NCBI GenBank assembly: GCA_021785915.1
Contig: JAJYEF010000004.1
Span: forward strand, 1-37,243
Length of the DNA stretch: 37,243 nt
Reading direction: 5' to 3'
Source of the DNA: a bacterium
Lineage (GTDB): Bacteria > Patescibacteriota > Microgenomatia > Levybacterales > UBA12049
Every line of letters begins with the position of its first letter. Positions within the stretch are counted from its first letter, which is position 1. The position numbers and the translations under genes are program-made. Shown here one piece after another: positions 1-8,866 of this stretch. Under the pieces are notes generated by a model that was not told the origin of the DNA, ran no database searches, and saw nothing but the letters and a program-made list of their open reading frames with translations.

Positions 1-516
1 TTACAGCTGCTGTAACGAAGAATTAAGTTTTGAAAATTTTAAAGCTTCATTTGAATTCAGTTTCTCCGCGGAATCATAACCTTTTACCTGGGACAAAGCT
101 CCGTCTATTACCCCAACAGCTTTTCTAGCCCTAATTTTGTCATCATCTGTAGATAGTCCATCTACAACAGAAGATACTTCCGAACGCACTCTTGATAATG
201 CGGCATAAACTTCTATTTGTCTTTCATCCTGTGTCTGTCCGGAACCGAAACGCCTCATTAAACCATCAAACCACGTTGGAGCAAGCTGGGTTCGAAGCAT
301 TCTGTCCTGAAGTCTTAAAGAAAATAATCTGCTGTACAATGAATCAGCTGAAAGTAAAGGATTGTTGCCTGAAAGTTTATTTCTTTTTACAAAATCCCGG
401 GAGTCATTCTCAGCAACTTTGAGCCTAAACGAGACACGCTCGTCGAATCTTCGCTTTTGTCTTTCGGAACTGAGATCATTCGTACTGATTATTCGTTCTG
501 TTTCGGATAATGCCAT
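1..516 (-). CDS. Hypothetical protein, 171 aa
   Basis: I do not recognise this family. The frame stays open upstream to about 582, but I chose the ATG at 514..516 because a TTGACG-17-TATAAT promoter sits just before it and the extra upstream residues look like translated promoter. The product starts MALSETERII, is hydrophilic and mostly helical, rich in Arg, Ser and Leu, and shows no signal peptide or membrane segment. Residues 25-60 are highly charged, and a WFDGLMRRFG patch lies near the middle. It is probably a soluble cytoplasmic protein. It is divergent from the RND efflux pair that begins at 661, with separate back-to-back promoters. Coding status is supported by the promoter and full-length open frame. 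Function is unknown. Confidence 0.65.
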   Translation of the reverse strand: MALSETERIISTNDLSSERQKRRFDERVSFRLKVAENDSRDFVKRNKLSGNNPLLSADSLYSRLFSLRLQDRMLRTQLAPTWFDGLMRRFGSGQTQDERQIEVYAALSRVRSEVSSVVDGLSTDDDKIRARKAVGVIDGALSQVKGYDSAEKLNSNEALKFSKLNSSLQQL

Positions 517-532
517 ATAATATAATCTATAA

Positions 533-561
533 ATTATAGTAAAAAAAATTTTGTGCGTCAA
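533..561 (-). promoter_or_regulatory. Promoter of the 171-aa hypothetical gene
   Basis: Reading the minus strand, TTGACG (561..556) is followed after exactly 17 bases by TATAAT (538..533). The ATG lies 16 bases beyond the -10, so the leader would be only about 10 nt. It is back to back with the plus-strand promoter at 573..601. Confidence 0.75.
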
Positions 562-572
562 GCATGGCTTGA

Positions 573-601
573 TTGACAACAATCAGGATATCCTATAAAA
601 T
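573..601 (+). promoter_or_regulatory. Probable promoter of the RND efflux pair
   Basis: A perfect TTGACA (573..578) is followed 17 bases later by TAAAAT (596..601); TATAAA at 594 is an alternative with a 15-base spacer. The predicted start site is near 608, giving a leader of about 50 nt before the ATG at 661. No strong Shine-Dalgarno is visible. Confidence 0.6.
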
Positions 602-660
602 GCTTTTGGAAATTTTTTCTGCCTCGAAATTTTCGTTTCTGCCCGTAAGTTAAGTATTTT

Positions 661-2184
661 ATGAAACAGCCCCCGAAAAAAAGAATTAAAACGGTATTAC
701 ACGGCAAAGCACGTTTTGAAAAATTTAAAATTGAAACTTATTTAAGCGAAGTTAATGCGGCTTATAGGAAAATACACTTTAAAAAGAATTTAAGTAAGAC
801 AGCGGAATTTATCCAAAAAAAACCATTTACCAGTTTTTTCGCAGTCCTTGCGATATTTTTTCTTCTTATGCTTATCGGCAATATTTTTTTTGCACCCAAG
901 GTTCAACCGTTACAAAATGTCGAAGCTTTGAAACAGGTTCACATTTATAAATTAGGTTCAGCGCCGCAAGTCCAGTTTGAGGGCATAGTTAATAAATCTG
1001 GTGTAATACAGATAGTTGCCCAAACCTCGGGCATTGTACAAAACATAAACGTTTCCGAAGGAGAACATATCGGTGCCGGAACAAATATTTTATCCTTATC
1101 TACAAATTATTCCGGAGGAAATACTTTGACGCTTGCAAGACAAAGCGCGCAGGCACAATACGAGAACGCACAAAGCATATACCAGCAACAGGGAGATATT
1201 ATAGGAAAGCAAAAAGACCTGGCCAACAAAAATAACGACAACACAACGCTCCTGCGACAAATTGCCGCACAATCCGCAAGTGATACGCAAGCCCTTTACA
1301 ACTTAAACAAAACAATTACGGATTCTATTGAACAAAGTATCCAAAATCTGGAGGCATCAAACGTTAACGGATCAAATGATACGGCAATTTTGCAGGCAAA
1401 AGAACAAATTTCTCAGTTCCAATCTGCGATGGCACAAACAAACTCATCTTTGGCAAACCTCGAACTGCAAGCTTCTCCGGGTGAACCGCCGGCACAGATT
1501 GCACAGGACCAGCACGATATTGCGGTAGAACAGCTCGATATCCAAAGAAAAGCGCTTGACCTTAATTTAGACCTATCCAAACTCCAGTACGAAATGGCTG
1601 TAGTCAATGAACAAAACATGTTTCCCTCAAGTCCGTTTGCCGGAACTGTTGACAAAATCTTTGTTAAAACAGGACAGAACGTAAATTCGGGAACAATACT
1701 TGCAAGCATTTCGGGCGACAACCAGCATGTCGAGATAGACGTAAACGTTCCGGAGGGGATAGCTAAAAATATTTCAAATTTTGAGCCGAGCACGCTTACG
1801 ATCGGAAAGGAAAACATAAAAAGGATGCCCGACTTTATTTCCAAAGACGCTACAGACGGCAATTTATATACAGTTATCTTTCAACTGGGAAATTCCTTTG
1901 TTTCAAGCCTTACCAACGACTCGTATATCAATGTAAACATTCCAATCGGAACCGCTAATACAAGCAACGAAGCACCTTTTATACCGCTAGATGCAGTAGT
2001 ACAGACTCAGGAATCCTCGTTTGTTTATGTTGTCGGGAAAAATAATACCGCGCAGGTCAGGGACGTAGCTCTCGGACAAATTCAGGGACAGTATGTCGAA
2101 GTAACTTCGGGGCTTCCCGCACAAAGTGAAGTAATTCTCGACAGAAATGTTATAGAAGGAGACAGAATCCAGATAATTAGGTAA
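661..2184 (+). CDS. RND efflux periplasmic adaptor-like (membrane fusion) protein
   Basis: This 507-aa protein is a membrane fusion protein of the HlyD/AcrA class, which couples an inner membrane pump to the cell exterior. About 55 mostly basic cytoplasmic residues are followed by one membrane segment (roughly residues 56-80). Then comes the first half of a lipoyl-like domain (QTSGIVQNINVSEGEHIGAG, about 120-140), a long Gln/Ala-rich helical hairpin (about 155-310), the second lipoyl half (PFAGTVDKIFVKTGQNVNSG, about 323-342) and a beta-barrel region. It sits 6 bases upstream of the RND permease and is surely co-transcribed with it. In RND systems the hairpin tip meets an outer membrane channel of the TolC family; no such gene is present here, and the presumed host group lacks an outer membrane. 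Family assignment is firm; substrate is unknown. Confidence 0.9.
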   Translation: MKQPPKKRIKTVLHGKARFEKFKIETYLSEVNAAYRKIHFKKNLSKTAEFIQKKPFTSFFAVLAIFFLLMLIGNIFFAPKVQPLQNVEALKQVHIYKLGSAPQVQFEGIVNKSGVIQIVAQTSGIVQNINVSEGEHIGAGTNILSLSTNYSGGNTLTLARQSAQAQYENAQSIYQQQGDIIGKQKDLANKNNDNTTLLRQIAAQSASDTQALYNLNKTITDSIEQSIQNLEASNVNGSNDTAILQAKEQISQFQSAMAQTNSSLANLELQASPGEPPAQIAQDQHDIAVEQLDIQRKALDLNLDLSKLQYEMAVVNEQNMFPSSPFAGTVDKIFVKTGQNVNSGTILASISGDNQHVEIDVNVPEGIAKNISNFEPSTLTIGKENIKRMPDFISKDATDGNLYTVIFQLGNSFVSSLTNDSYINVNIPIGTANTSNEAPFIPLDAVVQTQESSFVYVVGKNNTAQVRDVALGQIQGQYVEVTSGLPAQSEVILDRNVIEGDRIQIIR

Positions 2185-2190
2185 GCTCCT

Positions 2191-5100
2191 ATGAGACACG
2201 TTTCGACATACTTAAAAAAGCTAAAATTTAACCCTAAGCTGTCAAATAGTTATATAGCAAAATATTTTGGCAACTTAAGACTTATAATATTAATTGTTAC
2301 CGCAATACTTGTTTTCGGCATAACGAGCTTTGCAAATCTTCCGAGAAATTTATATCCGGACGTTAACATTCCTACTATTATAATCACTACCGTTTTGCCG
2401 GGAGCAAATCCGCAGGACGTAGAATCCCTGGTCACAATTCCTTTAGAAGATGCGGTAAACGGAATTTCCAACGTCAAAACCGTAACCTCAAGCTCGTCAG
2501 AGTCGGTATCCACAATAAGTGTTGAATTTAATACGGGAACAAATGTCGATAAAGCAAAAACGGATGTCCAGTCAGCAGTTGACGGGGTAACAACTCTTCC
2601 TGAAAATGCCCAAAAACCGGTTGTTATGAAAATAGATTTACAGAAAACCCCTATCTGGACTTTTGCACTGACGGGAACAGGCGACAAAGCAAGCTTGATA
2701 AGGTTTTCCCAAAACTTGGAGCAAAAATTAACCGACCTTCCGACAATCGACAGCGTTTCAACCCAGGGATTAAACGAGCAGGAAATCCAGATAATAATAG
2801 ATCCGAATGCGATAGCAACGTATAACTTAAATCCCCAACAATTGATATCCGTTGTTAAAAGCGCTTTGAACTCGTATCCTGCAGGAAATATAGACACAAA
2901 AAACTCTACATTTTCCTTAACTATTAACCCACAGATAACAAACGTTGAAGACATTAGAAAGTTAAAAGTAAACATCAATGGTCAGGTCGTACCGATGTCG
3001 GATATTGCAACGGTCGAGGAAAAATCAAAGCCGGGCCAATATCCTGCATATATTGCAAGCAAAAACGGTTCTGTTGAATCTGCGGTCACTTTTAACGTAT
3101 TTAGGGTGACAACCGTTAACATAGATCAGGCAGATAAAGACGCAGAGAAGTTGGTAAAGCAAAGTTTGTCCGGTCAAAACGGAAAAATAAAACTTGATTC
3201 AATCGTTAACTACGCGCAAATGATAACCGACCAGTTCAACGAGCTCGAAACCGATCTAATCGAAACAATTATCCTTGTTGCAATAGTTTTATTTCTTTTC
3301 TTGGGTGCCAGACAGGCTTTTGTTGCGCTTTTAGCAACACCTCTTACTTTTCTAATCTCCTTTATAGTAATGGGAGTTTCCGGAATCACTTTAAACTTTA
3401 TTTCTGTTTTTGCGCTTCTTTTATCTTTGGGTCTTCTGGTCGACGATACCATCGTCGTTGTTTCGGCAATAACCGCATACTTCAGAAGCGGAAGATTTAC
3501 CCCTCAACAAACGGGCATTCTTGTATTTAGAGATTTTATTATCGCCATACTTACAACCACAACCACTACGATTTGGGCGTTTTTGCCGATTTTAATTTCA
3601 ACTGGCATAATTGGGGAGTTTATAAAACCACTTCCAATAGTCGTTTCGGCAACTCTGGGAGGATCCTTTCTGGTCGCGATGTTTATAACCATGCCCATTA
3701 TAGTTTTTCTTCTAAAACCAAAATTTCCGAAACGTGTGGCAGCTTTTGTAAGAATATCCGTTCTTATTATTTTTATTGTTTTTCTTTTTGTATTACTTCC
3801 GAAAAACGGGCTTATTATTTTACAGGTTGCGGCTTTTCTTGCCCTTATATTTGTCAGTTACAGAATACGAAACGAGATAGCCGATAGGTTACATAAACAT
3901 TTTAAATTTAAGCTTTCAAAAAATCACAAAAAACAAATAGGTGAGTGGCTCGAGTACGGCGTAGTAAGCTTTCAGAGAGTCGAATATACCTATAAAAATT
4001 TTATATTCAATATTCTTAGCTCTCAATCAGCAAGAAAAAAAATAATAATAATGGTAGTAATTTTTTCCGTTTTTTCTTACCTTCTGGTTCCATTTGGATT
4101 TGTAAGAAGCGAGTTCTTCCCGAAATCAAATGACGATACGCTATCGGTTTCGGTAGAACTTCCTTCCGGAACCAATCTTGAGGCTTCAAAAATACAAGCT
4201 TTGCAGATACTAAATAAGCTCAAAAATACGCCGGATACAAATTATGTTCTTTTAAATATGGGAAGCGGCTACAACCCCTTTGGCGGCGGGAGTTCGAGCG
4301 ATAACCTGTTTAATTACACTCTTGTATTTAAACCCAGTGCAAAGCGGAATTTAACGTCATCGGATATAGCGGATATAATCAGGAATGAGTTTGCAGGCTA
4401 TAATACCGGAGTTTTGTCGGTTAATGAATCAACCGGCGGACCACCAACAGGAGCTGATATCCAGATTAAACTTTTCGGACCGGACCTTTCGGTTCTGGAT
4501 CAGTACGCGAATAAGGTTGAAGCATATTTAAAAACCCAGCCGGGAGTAACTAATATCGATAAGTCGGTAAAGCAGGGGACAAGCAAGATAGTTTTTGTCC
4601 CAAATGAGCAGGAAATGGCCCAGTACGGCCTTACACAGGATGTTACAGGCTTCTGGCTTAGACTTTACGCAACCGGAACAAAAATAGATACTATTAAGCT
4701 TGATCCAAGCCTCAATCTTTCCGAAGACATAACGCTTAGAATGGATTCAGGTACTGCTAACACAAATGATTTATCAAGCATTAACATTCCGACGTCTCAG
4801 GGGCTTGTGCCTTTGGCATCTCTTGGTAAACTTGAACTCCAGCCAAACCCGACACTAATAACACGCGAAAGTGGAAAAAGGACAATTTCGGTAACAGCAA
4901 GCGTAAAGAAGGGATACACTATTCCCGGCGTTAATTCAAAACTTGAAGCCTATGCCAACGGGCCCCTTGACCTTCCAAGCGGTTACACCTGGGCAACCGG
5001 CGGCGCCAACCAAGAAAACCAGAATTCCGTAAATTCTATTTACGAAGCAATGCTTATCTCCATGATTTTAATAATCGTTACAATGGTTTTACAGTTTAAT

Positions 5101-5517
5101 TCCTTCAGGCGCGCTCTTATTGTTATTACGGTAGTTCCTCTAGCAGTTTCGGGAGTTTTTGTAATATTTGCAATAACTCAAACTACTTTAAGTTTTCCTG
5201 CTCTCATTGGAGTTTTGGCACTTTTTGGAATCGTTGTTAAAAATTCAATACTTGTAATGGATAAAATTCTCGCAAATCTAAGAACGGGTATGGAATTTAC
5301 CGAATCAATCGCGGACGCAGCCGCTTCAAGGCTTGAACCGATTGCGCTAACGTCAATTACGGCAATTGTAGGATTAATACCCATAACCTTGTCTAACGCT
5401 CTTTGGCGAGGCCTAGGCGGTGCTATAATCGCAGGACTAACATTCTCTGGGACTATAATGCTTTTCTTTATTCCCGTTGTCTATTATTACATATATAACC
5501 CCGCAAACAAAAAGTAG
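2191..5517 (+). CDS. RND family efflux permease (AcrB/MMPL type)
   Basis: This 1108-aa protein is a proton-driven RND exporter. The usual plan is visible: TM1 (about 29-49), a large extracytoplasmic loop opening with YPDVNIPTIIITTVLPGANP, TM2-6, a second half starting near residue 615 and a second loop ending near 950, then TM8-12. The proton-relay acidic pair is present in GLLVDDTIVVV (TM4) and the matching lysine in FGIVVKNSILVM (TM10), so the pump should be active. Between the halves, residues about 518-557 add two hydrophobic stretches not normally found in AcrB-like proteins. The ATG lies 6 bases after the adaptor stop. Similar adaptor-pump pairs without an outer membrane factor are known in Gram-positive bacteria. 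Substrate cannot be inferred. Confidence 0.92.
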   Translation: MRHVSTYLKKLKFNPKLSNSYIAKYFGNLRLIILIVTAILVFGITSFANLPRNLYPDVNIPTIIITTVLPGANPQDVESLVTIPLEDAVNGISNVKTVTSSSSESVSTISVEFNTGTNVDKAKTDVQSAVDGVTTLPENAQKPVVMKIDLQKTPIWTFALTGTGDKASLIRFSQNLEQKLTDLPTIDSVSTQGLNEQEIQIIIDPNAIATYNLNPQQLISVVKSALNSYPAGNIDTKNSTFSLTINPQITNVEDIRKLKVNINGQVVPMSDIATVEEKSKPGQYPAYIASKNGSVESAVTFNVFRVTTVNIDQADKDAEKLVKQSLSGQNGKIKLDSIVNYAQMITDQFNELETDLIETIILVAIVLFLFLGARQAFVALLATPLTFLISFIVMGVSGITLNFISVFALLLSLGLLVDDTIVVVSAITAYFRSGRFTPQQTGILVFRDFIIAILTTTTTTIWAFLPILISTGIIGEFIKPLPIVVSATLGGSFLVAMFITMPIIVFLLKPKFPKRVAAFVRISVLIIFIVFLFVLLPKNGLIILQVAAFLALIFVSYRIRNEIADRLHKHFKFKLSKNHKKQIGEWLEYGVVSFQRVEYTYKNFIFNILSSQSARKKIIIMVVIFSVFSYLLVPFGFVRSEFFPKSNDDTLSVSVELPSGTNLEASKIQALQILNKLKNTPDTNYVLLNMGSGYNPFGGGSSSDNLFNYTLVFKPSAKRNLTSSDIADIIRNEFAGYNTGVLSVNESTGGPPTGADIQIKLFGPDLSVLDQYANKVEAYLKTQPGVTNIDKSVKQGTSKIVFVPNEQEMAQYGLTQDVTGFWLRLYATGTKIDTIKLDPSLNLSEDITLRMDSGTANTNDLSSINIPTSQGLVPLASLGKLELQPNPTLITRESGKRTISVTASVKKGYTIPGVNSKLEAYANGPLDLPSGYTWATGGANQENQNSVNSIYEAMLISMILIIVTMVLQFNSFRRALIVITVVPLAVSGVFVIFAITQTTLSFPALIGVLALFGIVVKNSILVMDKILANLRTGMEFTESIADAAASRLEPIALTSITAIVGLIPITLSNALWRGLGGAIIAGLTFSGTIMLFFIPVVYYYIYNPANKK

Positions 5518-5534
5518 TGGATTGATCTTATATA

Positions 5535-5567
5535 AGGCTAAATAATAAAAATTATAAAATTTAGCCT
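5535..5567. terminator. Stem-loop after the RND permease, possible terminator
   Basis: AGGCTAAAT (5535..5543) and its exact reverse complement ATTTAGCCT (5559..5567) can form a 9-bp stem with a 15-nt AT-only loop, 17 bases after the permease stop. There is no clean U-run after the stem on the plus strand, so it may be a weak terminator. The arms belong to the motif family repeated through 5535..6404. Confidence 0.4.
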
Positions 5568-6006
5568 CATTTAGCTTCAAAAAATTCTGAATTATAAACC
5601 TATAGTAGGGGAGGGCAAAAATTTCCACCAAAGTTGACAAAAATAGAGAACAATTAACGAAAGCAGCACAACTGTAAACAAAACAAATAAAAATACCAAA
5701 AAAACAGTAACAAGAAAACCACTTCTCCGGCAAATCGAGGCTGGCTGACGTCGTAAAAGTTATATTGTGCGACGTAATACAATTTGCTTTCCTACCGCTT
5801 TTATGTCCCAAAAAATTTAACTGAAGACTTATATAAGAGTGAGGCAGGACTTCTATAAGTAATCTGGTGTCAGCACCACTTCCTTTTGTTACTTTTTATA
5901 AATTTTAATGAAGTTAGTAAAAGTCTAACTATATTCCAAAACCCTCTATCACCCGAAAGTCCGGAGTGCTTTTAGTTTAGCTCGTTAAATCAATCTAATC
6001 GCACAA

Positions 6007-6020
6007 TTTTAGCCTCGAAA
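6007..6020. repeat. TTTAGCCTC motif copy
   Basis: TTTTAGCCTCGAAA is an inverted-orientation copy of the GAGGCTAAA motif that also occurs at 5535, 5560, 6371 and 6391. It stands alone midway through the gene-free region. Confidence 0.4.
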
Positions 6021-6272
6021 ACATCTAAATCATAATGTAATATTTATCACATAACCTATATGCAGGAGAAGCATATTATATGGCATTCGAGTTTTTTTCG
6101 TATGATTCCCTCTGAGAGAATGTTAATACGACTTTACAATCCTATATATACGTTCTTTGTAGGAGAGGCCAGGATAAAGACCTGTGAAAACTAATGCCAA
6201 AATACCGTGAAAACGCACGGACGGATTATATTCAGCCGTAAAAAAGTCCTATAATTTTAAATCCTATAACTA

Positions 6273-6312
6273 TATCAAACTATATCAGCTTTATCCGTAT
6301 CAAACTATATCA
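6273..6312 (+). repeat. 15-base direct repeat, two copies
   Basis: TATCAAACTATATCA occurs at 6273..6287 and again at 6298..6312, a period of 25 bases, inside the gene-free region. Its role is unknown. Confidence 0.6.
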
Positions 6313-6370
6313 TCTTACTTTCCTGCTGCACCACTCTCCTCTTCCCTGCCTTGACCTATATCGCAAAAAA

Positions 6371-6404
6371 TTTGAGGCTAAAGTTTTATAATTTGAGGCT
6401 AAAT
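6371..6404 (+). repeat. Tandem GAGGCTAAA motif pair
   Basis: TTTGAGGCTAAA (6371..6382) is repeated 20 bases downstream as TTTGAGGCTAAAT (6392..6404). Both are opposite in orientation to the copies at 5560 and 6007, so the gene-free region is bounded by inverted copies of the motif. Confidence 0.55.
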
Positions 6405-6485
6405 TACGCAGATAATTTACTTTTAATTTAACTGTTAGAATGTTTGCAAAGAGGATTTGCGCCTTCAACCCTATACCCTGCTTTT

Positions 6486-7325
6486 TTATATCCAGTTGGT
6501 AAATACAATAAGAAAAAGAAAAGAAATTGCGGTTACCCAGAAATACTCTAGAATCACGCTTCTAAATAACCTCTTTTCAAACCATGCCTGAGTAAGTCCT
6601 GTTAAAACATAAAATATGGCAGTCAGAAAAAGTCCTGAAACGGTCGGCGAACTTGGACCAAGCCATAAAAACAGCGCTATTTCCGCAAGACTTACGCTTA
6701 GTGACAGCACCCAGAAAATTTGCGTGAATGGGCTTTTTTCCAACGTATAAACCCATATTGCCTGCATAACGAAAAGAAAAGTATAGGCAAAAACCAGAGC
6801 CAAGGTTATAAAAACATTTATGTGAAAAGAAAATACAACATTTGAAATAAAAAAATATGATACAAGCGTCAGCACCAACGAGACGGTTCTGGCGCCGGAT
6901 AAAAGCTGGATAGTTCTAATGGAAGAAACCGTAAATATGTTTTGGCTTAGGAAAAGTGAATAGAGTCCCAAGGCGTAAAAAGCGGTCATGCCGATCCTTG
7001 TCAGAAACCTAGCGGGAACCAAAAGATAAAAAAGCCCTACGCCCAAGCTGTACATAAAGGGAAGAATAAAAGTCTGGGGAGTAAAATTTCCTCTTAAGTC
7101 TTGCCTTAACGAAAGATACAATAAAATTACGGTTAGCACCGACAAACCCATTACGATGTAAATTCCCGATTTGCCTAAGACTAACTCCGCGATGAAAAGC
7201 CCAAGTGACAAAAAAATTACCGAAAAAATAAACCTCTGTCTTTTATTTATGAGGTATTTTTCTACAAAACCGCTCGTCTTTTTTTTTGAAACTTTAAGTG
7301 CGTTTGGTTTTCTAAAAATAGCCAT
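6486..7325 (-). CDS. Polytopic membrane protein of unknown function, 279 aa
   Basis: About nine hydrophobic membrane segments follow a basic N-terminal tail (residues 1-30, with KVSKKKTSG). There is no recognised catalytic motif; LVPARF and FWLGPSSP-like loops are the only notable polar stretches. It starts one base after the yebC stop, so it is translated from the yebC transcript. It resembles the uncharacterised membrane proteins often annotated as DUF5656-type in Microgenomates genomes, but I cannot confirm that family by eye. Transporter, lipid-carrier or structural roles are all possible. Coding status is strong because of the full-length frame and the tight operon junction. Confidence 0.8.
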   Translation of the reverse strand: MAIFRKPNALKVSKKKTSGFVEKYLINKRQRFIFSVIFLSLGLFIAELVLGKSGIYIVMGLSVLTVILLYLSLRQDLRGNFTPQTFILPFMYSLGVGLFYLLVPARFLTRIGMTAFYALGLYSLFLSQNIFTVSSIRTIQLLSGARTVSLVLTLVSYFFISNVVFSFHINVFITLALVFAYTFLFVMQAIWVYTLEKSPFTQIFWVLSLSVSLAEIALFLWLGPSSPTVSGLFLTAIFYVLTGLTQAWFEKRLFRSVILEYFWVTAISFLFLIVFTNWI

Positions 7326-7326
7326 T

Positions 7327-8046
7327 TTACTGAAGATTTGTATAAACTTTCTGTACGTCGTCCAGTTCTTCCAAACTGTTAACGAAATTTTCTACTTTAT
7401 CAAACCCTGTCTCATCTGCTGAAACTGTTACAACCGGCTCCCTTATTAAATCCGCTTCCGCAATTTCAATGTTTTGTGAAGACAAGGAATCTCTGATTTT
7501 TGCAAGATCTGACATGGAAGTATAAATGAAAACCTCTTCTCCTACATCCTCTATATCCTCCGCCCCCTCTACCAAAGCAATTGAAAAAATATCGTCGAAA
7601 GACTTGTCATTTTTTTTGACTATTATTCTTCCTATATGTTTAAATTGATAGGAAACGGAACCGGGTTGTCCGAAAGAAGCTCCCGCCTTGTTAAAAATGC
7701 TTTTTACTTCGGACGTGGTCCTCATTGGATTATCTGTGGCCGCCTCTACGATTACCGAAACTCCTCCGGGAGCAAACCCTTCATACAAAACCTCCTGCAA
7801 TTCCCCTGCTTCTTTACCCGATGCTCTTTTGACTGCCCTTTCTATATTTTCTTTGGGCATATTCGAAGCCCTTGCTGCATCTATGGCAAGTCTTAACCGA
7901 AAGTTGGACGCGGGGTCGGCAACTCCCCCACCCTGTTTAACTGCAATTGTTATCGCATTTGCAAGCTTTGTAAACGTTTTTCCCCTCTTCTGATCGTTTA
8001 CTCCCTTTTGTCTTTTAATTTGTGCCCATTTTGAATGTCCCGACAT
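7327..8046 (-). CDS. yebC: YebC/PmpR family protein
   Basis: The product is 239 aa, the usual length, and opens with the family signature MSGHSKWAQIKRQKGVNDQK. It then shows KLANAITIAVKQGGG, AARASNMPKENIERAVKRA, YEGFAPGGVSVIVEAATDN and KSIFNKAGASFG, all typical of YebC. The family was long annotated as a transcriptional regulator; later work implicates members in relieving ribosome stalling on proline-rich sequences. An EF-P gene (12698..13258), another polyproline-stall factor, lies in the same window. yebC is first in a two-gene unit with the downstream membrane protein and has its own promoter at 8095..8124, giving a leader of about 40 nt. Identification is firm. Confidence 0.97.
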   Translation of the reverse strand: MSGHSKWAQIKRQKGVNDQKRGKTFTKLANAITIAVKQGGGVADPASNFRLRLAIDAARASNMPKENIERAVKRASGKEAGELQEVLYEGFAPGGVSVIVEAATDNPMRTTSEVKSIFNKAGASFGQPGSVSYQFKHIGRIIVKKNDKSFDDIFSIALVEGAEDIEDVGEEVFIYTSMSDLAKIRDSLSSQNIEIAEADLIREPVVTVSADETGFDKVENFVNSLEELDDVQKVYTNLQ

Positions 8047-8094
8047 ATCGCATCAAAAAATAAATTACACGAAATTTACTTATACAGACGTTTT

Positions 8095-8124
8095 ATTATA
8101 CCTTTTCTGTATTGACTTTTGCAA
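8095..8124 (-). promoter_or_regulatory. yebC promoter
   Basis: On the minus strand TTGCAA (8124..8119) is followed after 18 bases by TATAAT (8100..8095). Its -35 falls inside the spacer of the divergent promoter at 8112..8140, so the two polymerases should exclude each other. Confidence 0.65.
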
Positions 8125-8140
8125 TAAATTTTTGTAGAAT
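8112..8140 (+). promoter_or_regulatory. Promoter of the TPR protein gene
   Basis: TTGACT (8112..8117), 17 bases, TAGAAT (8135..8140). The start site would be near 8147, about 15 nt before the ATG at 8162. Confidence 0.7.
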
Positions 8141-8161
8141 TTTTCGATACCTCACCTCAAG

Positions 8162-8866
8162 ATGACATTAAAAAATCAGGCTATACAAACAGCACTAGAC
8201 GGAAATTGGCAAGAAGCAATACTTCTTAACAAATCTCTTGTAGAAGAAGATCCGCAAGACATAGACGCATTGAACAGACTAGCACTCGCTTATACAATAG
8301 TGGGAAAAATAAAGGAAGCAAAATCCACTTACCAAAAAGTGGTAAGCATTGACCCTTTAAATCCGATTGCTTTAAGGAATCTTAAGAGGATTAAAGAAAA
8401 CAGTTTCCAGTCCCTAGGATTGAACAACTCAAAACTGATCAATAACAAGTTTTTAGAGGAACCGGGAAAGACTAAAGTGGTAGATCTGGTTAATGTAGCT
8501 CAAGCAAAAGTCATAGAAAACTTATCGAGCGGACAATCTTTAACTCTTTCTGTAAAACGACTTAAGATCTTTGTGTCCGAGCAAAATCAATATATAGGAG
8601 TGTTACCTGACGATATAGCAAGAAGATTAATTAAATTTATTCGGGGGGGTTGTACTTATGAAGCGTATGTAAAATCAGCTAACGCACACAAGGTTACCGT
8701 ATTTATCAAGGAGACAAAAAAAGCGTCGAGGTTTAAAGACCAGCTTTCTTTTACAACTCTTTCCGAATCCCACCTTGAGTTTGATAAAGGAAAAATGCGC
8801 AGCAGAATGGAAGACAACGATAATAAAAACGGGGACTCTGAAAGTTACCTCCCTGATGAGGAATGA
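8162..8866 (+). CDS. TPR-repeat protein, 234 aa
   Basis: The first 75 residues contain two tetratricopeptide repeats: NWQEAILLNKSLVEEDPQDI followed by ALNRLALAYTIVGKIKEAKS and YQKVVSIDPLNPIALRNL. TPRs are protein-protein interaction modules. The central part (about 105-200) is predicted alpha/beta and includes KRLKIFVSEQNQYIGVLPDD and a GGCTYEAYVKSANAHKVTVF segment, which I cannot place in a known family. The C-terminus is acidic and disordered (EDNDNKNGDSESYLPDEE). No signal peptide is present, so it should be cytoplasmic. It is alone, divergent from yebC, and its 3' end overlaps by 22 bases a tiny convergent gene on the other strand. Coding confidence is high; function is unknown beyond the TPRs. 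Confidence 0.85.
   Translation: MTLKNQAIQTALDGNWQEAILLNKSLVEEDPQDIDALNRLALAYTIVGKIKEAKSTYQKVVSIDPLNPIALRNLKRIKENSFQSLGLNNSKLINNKFLEEPGKTKVVDLVNVAQAKVIENLSSGQSLTLSVKRLKIFVSEQNQYIGVLPDDIARRLIKFIRGGCTYEAYVKSANAHKVTVFIKETKKASRFKDQLSFTTLSESHLEFDKGKMRSRMEDNDNKNGDSESYLPDEE

Larger units (their letters stand above)
5518..6485. other. 968-base gene-free region between convergent genes
   Basis: No open frame here looks coding. It holds scattered copies of a GAGGCTAAA/TTTAGCCTC motif, an ACGTCG...CGACGT inverted repeat near 5749..5776, a 15-base direct repeat at 6273..6312, and two small adjacent GC-richer stems near 6205..6240 (CCGTG/CACGG and ACGG/CCGT). I compared it by eye with RNase P RNA, tmRNA, SRP RNA and 6S RNA signatures and found no match. 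It could hold an unrecognised structured RNA or a decayed element. Confidence 0.6.

Noticed and set aside
5437-5811. Minus-strand open frame of 124 codons overlapping the end of the RND permease and running into the gene-free region
   Set aside because: Composition (runs of Phe/Cys/Ile) looks like translated AT-rich noncoding DNA, it overlaps a certain gene by 81 bases, and no good start signal precedes it.
5990-6060. Possible replication origin (TTTATCACA-like DnaA box near 6042)
   Set aside because: Only one imperfect box was seen, there is no dnaA or dnaN gene nearby, and the region lies between convergent genes.
5821-6250. Possible RNase P, tmRNA or 6S RNA in the gene-free region
   Set aside because: Searched by eye for conserved cores of these RNAs and found none; only short unlinked stems are present.
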